A program made the translations under genes and the position numbers. Under the pieces are notes generated by a model that had not been told where the DNA came from, did no database searches, and worked only from the letters and a program-made list of their open reading frames with translations. Positions 62,101-64,000 of a stretch of 64,000 bases of DNA are shown here, in pieces. Position 1 is the stretch's first letter; each line of letters opens with the position of its first letter. Source of the stretch: Aureivirga sp. CE67 (GTDB lineage Bacteria > Bacteroidota > Bacteroidia > Flavobacteriales > Flavobacteriaceae). The stretch spans positions 33,157-97,156 of the forward strand of contig NZ_JADOTV010000007.1 of NCBI RefSeq assembly GCF_015767245.1, in the 5' to 3' direction.

Positions 62101-64000
62101 TCCAGAAACCGTATAATTAGAAATATTGGTAATAGGATTTGTCAAAGCTACATCTGAAAAATATTCAATAGTTGCAGTAGCATTTATTTGTGTGTTTAAA
62201 GTAGAAAGATCAAAAGATTCTTGATTATTTCCATCATTATCACAAAGTTCAAACGGTCCAACAGGATTTAGATTTAATTGAGAGTTTAAACTAAAATCAA
62301 TTTGCATCGTGTTTTCACAACCATTCGCATCCGAACCTTTTACATATACAATTTGATTTCCAGAAACTATATAATTTGAAATATTAGTAATTGGATTCGT
62401 ATATGCAGCATCAGAATAATATGCAATAGTTGCAGCAAGATTTATTTGTGCATTTAAACTCGAAAGATCAAAAGATTCTTGATTATTTCCATCATTATCA
62501 CAAAGCTCAAAAGGTCCTACAGGATTAAGATTTAATTGAGAATTTAGAGAAAAATCAATCTGCATCGTGTTTTCACACCCATTTGCATCGGAACCTTTTA
62601 CATAAACTGTTTGATCTCCAGAAACCGTATAATTTGAAATATTGGTAATAGGATTTGACAACGCTACATCTGAATAATATTCAATAGTTGCAGCAGCGTT
62701 TATTTGTGTATTTAACGAAGAAAGATCAAAAGATTCTTGATTATTTCCATCATTATCACAAAGTTCAAACGGTCCAACAGGATTTAGATTTAATTGAGAG
62801 TTTAGAGAAAAATCTATCTGCATGGTGTTTTCACAACTATTCGCATCCGAACCTTTGACATATACAATTTGATTTCCAGAAACTATATAATTAGAAATAT
62901 TGGTAATAGTATTTGTATGTGCAGCATCTGAAAAATATTCAATAGTTGCAGAAGCGTTTATTTGCGTATTTAAAGTCGAAAGATCAAAAGATTCTTGATT
63001 GTTTCCATCATTATCACAAAGTTCAAATGGTCCAACAGAATTAAAGTTTAATTGAGAGTTTAGAGAAAAATCAATCTGCATCGTGTTTTCACAACCATTC
63101 ACATCCGAACCTTTTACATATACAATTTGATTTCCAGAAACGCTATAATTTGAACTATTTGTAATAGAATTTGTCAAAGCTGCATCTGAAAAATATTCTA
63201 TAGTTGCAGTAGCGTTAATTTGTGTATTTAAAGTTGAAAGATCAAAAGATTCTTGTCCATTTCCATCATTATCACAAAGTTCAAACGGTCCAACAGAATT
63301 AAAGTTTAATTGAGAGTTTAGAGAAAAATCTATCTGCATGGTGTTTTCACAACCATTCGCATCGGAACCTTTTACGTACACAATTTGATTTCCAGAAACT
63401 ATATAATTAGAACTGTTTGTAATTAGATTTGTCAAAGCTGCATCTGAATAATATTCTATAGTTGCAGCAGCGTTTATTTGTGTATTTAATGAAGAAAGAT
63501 CAAAAGATTCTTGATTGTTTCCATCATCATCACAAAGCTCAAACGGCCCAACAGGATTTAAGTTTAATTGAGAATTTAAAGAAAAATCAATTTGCATCGT
63601 ATTTTCACACCCATTCGCATCGGAACCTTTTACATATACAATTTGATTTCCAGAAATGCTATAATTTGAACTGTTTGTAATTGGATTTGTCAAAGCTGCA
63701 TCTGAAAAATATTCTATAGTTGCAGCAGCGTTTATTTGTGTGTTTAAAGTAGAAAGATCAAAAGATTCTTGATTGTTTCCATCATTATCACAAAGTTCAA
63801 ATGGTCCAACAGAATTAAAGTTTAATTGAGAGTTTAGAGAAAAATCAATCTGCATCGTGTTTTCACAACCATTCACATCCGAACCTTTTACATATACAAT
63901 TTGATTTCCAGAAACGCTATAATTTGAACTATTTGTAATAGAATTTGTCAAAGCTGCATCTGAAAAATATTCTATAGTTGCAGTAGCGTTAATTTGTGTA
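56128..64000 (-). CDS. Giant type IX-secreted repeat adhesin, 5' end outside window
   Basis: The frame is open to the right edge, so the start is missing; about 2,620 residues are visible. The C-terminus FPNYFTPNEDGIHDAWHLHG with MDRYGKLI and KGHFSLIRR is the gliding-motility-associated C-terminal domain (CHU_C type B sorting signal) for export by the type IX system and anchoring outside. From about 56700 to 59960 are diverged repeats of about 90 residues, each with a C-D-x-D-x-D/N-G turn. From about 60000 to the edge are fifteen near-identical units of 86 residues (GPFELCDNDGN start, then ATIEYYSD, then KGSDANGCENT). It is likely to act in adhesion or gliding. Confidence 0.92.
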   Translation of the reverse strand, partial: TQINATATIEYFSDAALTNSITNSSNYSVSGNQIVYVKGSDVNGCENTMQIDFSLNSQLNFNSVGPFELCDNDGNNQESFDLSTLNTQINAAATIEYFSDAALTNPITNSSNYSISGNQIVYVKGSDANGCENTMQIDFSLNSQLNLNPVGPFELCDDDGNNQESFDLSSLNTQINAAATIEYYSDAALTNLITNSSNYIVSGNQIVYVKGSDANGCENTMQIDFSLNSQLNFNSVGPFELCDNDGNGQESFDLSTLNTQINATATIEYFSDAALTNSITNSSNYSVSGNQIVYVKGSDVNGCENTMQIDFSLNSQLNFNSVGPFELCDNDGNNQESFDLSTLNTQINASATIEYFSDAAHTNTITNISNYIVSGNQIVYVKGSDANSCENTMQIDFSLNSQLNLNPVGPFELCDNDGNNQESFDLSSLNTQINAAATIEYYSDVALSNPITNISNYTVSGDQTVYVKGSDANGCENTMQIDFSLNSQLNLNPVGPFELCDNDGNNQESFDLSSLNAQINLAATIAYYSDAAYTNPITNISNYIVSGNQIVYVKGSDANGCENTMQIDFSLNSQLNLNPVGPFELCDNDGNNQESFDLSTLNTQINATATIEYFSDVALTNPITNISNYTVSGNQIVYVKSSDANGCENTTQIDFSLNSQLNLNPVGPFELCDNDGNNQESFDLSTLNTQINTAATIAYFSDAAYTNPITNISNYIVSGNQIVYVKGSDANGCENTMQIDFSLNSQLNLNPVGPFELCDNDGNNQESFDLSTLNTQINATATIEYFSDVALTNPITNISNYTVSGNQIVYVKSSDANGCENTMQIDFSLNSQLNLNPVGPFELCDNDGNNQESFDLSTLNTQINPAATIEYYLDAALTNPITNISNYTVSGNQIVYVKGSDANGCENTMQIDFSLNSQLNLNPVGPFELCDNDGNNQESFDLSSLNTQINAAATIAYFSDAALTNPITNISNYIVSGNQIVYVKASDANGCENSMQIDFSLNSQLNLNPVGPFELCDNDGNGQESFDLSTLNTQINTAATIEYYSDVALSNPITNISNYTVSGDQIVYVKGSDANGCENSMQIDFSLNSQLNLNPVGPFELCDNDGNNQESFDLSTLNTQINPAATIEYYSDAALTNPITNISNYTVSGDQIVYIKGSDANGCENTMQIDFSLNSQLNLNPVGPFELCDNDGNNQESFDLSTLNTQINPAATIEYYSDAALTNPITNISNYTVSGDQIVYVKGSDANGCENTMQIDFSLNSQLNLNPVGPFELCDNDGNNQESFDLSTLNAQINPVATIAYYSDAALANPITNSSNYIVSGNQIVYVKGSDANGCESSMQIQFDLKNGVVFNPVSELTTCNTFNTTGYFNLTDLNNNFTTNPDITISYYEDINLTNVISNLTNYEGNHQEEIYVKLENSEGCFSTTSVQLLIESGSTETLNNITICDNETFDLTIQNEFVSETNQSVISYYSDDLFSQIIDTPNDFTGINNQEIFAEAIFTNGCVKRYSFQLFIETISANTPTPLNSCDVNNDGFTTFNLTLKDTEIYTALGDIEITYFEEFTDANEANPNPLNVIQTPENYSNIDLNNQIIYARVENLITGCFTVEALELVVETSPEIAISDEIYLCDDENADGHTSFDLTVLEENNTDNFTYYFNEEAAINGNTQASGWISNFENFVNDTNPQTIWVRVENPNQCPFVKPVSLIVEENPVLQQPTAYEICDNADDGDDSNGFVSEFLLYQKDAEILNGYTGTVTYHENSLDGQIIDKLSPYTNLTQGTQAVYAVVTNENGCYSYVILDLVVNPLPEVENIEEFEACDDDYDGNAHFDLNQVTELYSPVENYVISYHITYQNAENNEIPISLTEDYFSVSQTIFTRIENEITGCFIIKPLALVISEIPEIVEIEDVIICEEDQDGYAYLDLNQQKEIILETYPDLDITMYLSEENAEEKIWSIDLDTPFLNTIANTQTIWVRLENSVGCFIISSFEILIEQKPSAAILPPYIICDDDYDGHGIFSLETLDEGILDGQLGTIVSYHLTLESAENPTDFPDAIVENEFLNTTQDVQNIYVRVENVSTGCYDITTLALIVEPLPQPNYDFTSIAVCDDDFDGFALFNIENYISEITNEQNGVTISFHENLEDAEALNNPITDTENYVSNSKTIYASIVNTYAELDCSVQLPIELIVNPLPIFNDFDTYTFCEDNTDGIYENVNLQDLTFEFISEENPNPLEVKYFISETDAENGFPNIVNPIDVTNTPETKIFVKAEDLVTGCIFTKEFTLQIASNPEISLDILPLFTCGFDGLGIFNLEEKNTEITSETTNTISYYLTESDALNQENSIPNFNSFESTNSTIWVSVMNEFSCAKTTSFEIIVEETPYFEIVENFVYCKNGEENTLNIENSTGDYSYKWTLPDGTVIETEDEYLDINLEGTYIVEAFDYTTSLECSATKTVEVSISELATISEDAIQQIGYLQDQSENTLIVDISNLGIGEYQFSIDEGMTWNTTGIFENCPDGTFDLIIEDVNGCGEIRKEITFIDFPNYFTPNEDGIHDAWHLHGAKNMKNITISIMDRYGKLITVLTENSEGWDGTKDGIQFPSTDYWFVLEFKDETGKTISKKGHFSLIRR
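60000..64000. repeat. Tandem 258-base repeats inside the adhesin gene
   Basis: The period is exactly 258 bases, seen for example at TCACAACC 59993 and 60251. At least fifteen full units and a partial one are visible. Some blocks are nearly identical over long distances, so the array has recently expanded. Confidence 0.95.

Noticed and set aside
60000..64000. CRISPR-like array
   Set aside because: The repeat unit is 258 bases and coding throughout, without spacers; it is an adhesin repeat.

Overview
The window looks like chromosome from a member of the Flavobacteriaceae (Bacteroidota). The evidence is strongly AT-rich DNA, genes spaced and started in the way typical of that group, several promoters of the Bacteroidota type (TTTG, 19-21 bases, TAnnTTTG), a giant surface protein ending in the gliding-motility-associated (type IX secretion, type B) C-terminal domain, BshC of the bacillithiol pathway, LytTR two-component regulation, and Bacteroidota-type families such as DUF3822. 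No rRNA or tRNA gene, CRISPR array, prophage or intact insertion sequence was seen.

Layout. 1-1559: two-component LytTR response regulator (cut by the window edge) and its LytS-like kinase, minus strand. 1697-4668: AraC regulator, a 38-residue zinc ribbon, a secreted cupredoxin-like protein, a promoter-hairpin-terminator cassette that looks like a small RNA or attenuator, and a ClpP-like periplasmic lipoprotein. 4859-12595: SbcD and SbcC (DNA-end processing) followed by secreted proteins of unknown function and a GPP34-like protein. 12611-15690: a long imperfect palindrome, topoisomerase III, TrmL and a tiny HTH protein on the other strand. 15933-26123: mainly minus-strand metabolic and regulatory genes (acyl-CoA ligase, SDR with divergent LysR, bestrophin, quinone oxidoreductase, two paralogous AraC regulators, NmrA-like protein, NTF2-like protein and an MRJP/Yellow-like lipoprotein).

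26295-36109: YbaB, a PlsC-like acyltransferase, a RecD-like helicase, the DUF3822-RsmD operon, and an overlapping three-gene operon of two SGNH hydrolases (one carrying a LysM domain) and an MBOAT acyltransferase, most simply read as an envelope O-acetylation system. 36111-36787: a gene-poor stretch with a perfect operator-like dyad, a 135-base imperfect palindrome and a 46-codon gene. 36903-47636: housekeeping and small conserved genes (FAD dehydrogenase, DEAD-like helicase, single-repeat DUF1456, esterase, YciO/Sua5, DUF434, BshC, methyltransferase, a repeat protein resembling the 7(1) septoil knot family).

47727-56026: secreted protein, MutS-like ATPase, aldehyde dehydrogenase-like protein, DUF2809, DUF2891, a pair of reading frames joined by an A AAA AAC slippery heptamer, and a TlpA-like thioredoxin lipoprotein. 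56128-64000: the 3' part of a giant type IX-secreted adhesin with at least fifteen 258-base repeats, running off the right edge. Most transcription units end in clear hairpin terminators, many of them bidirectional between convergent genes. The observations most worth following are the slippery-heptamer gene pair, the candidate small RNA at 3382-3528, the long palindromes at 12.6 and 36.4 kb, the dispersed repeats, and the recent duplications inside the adhesin.
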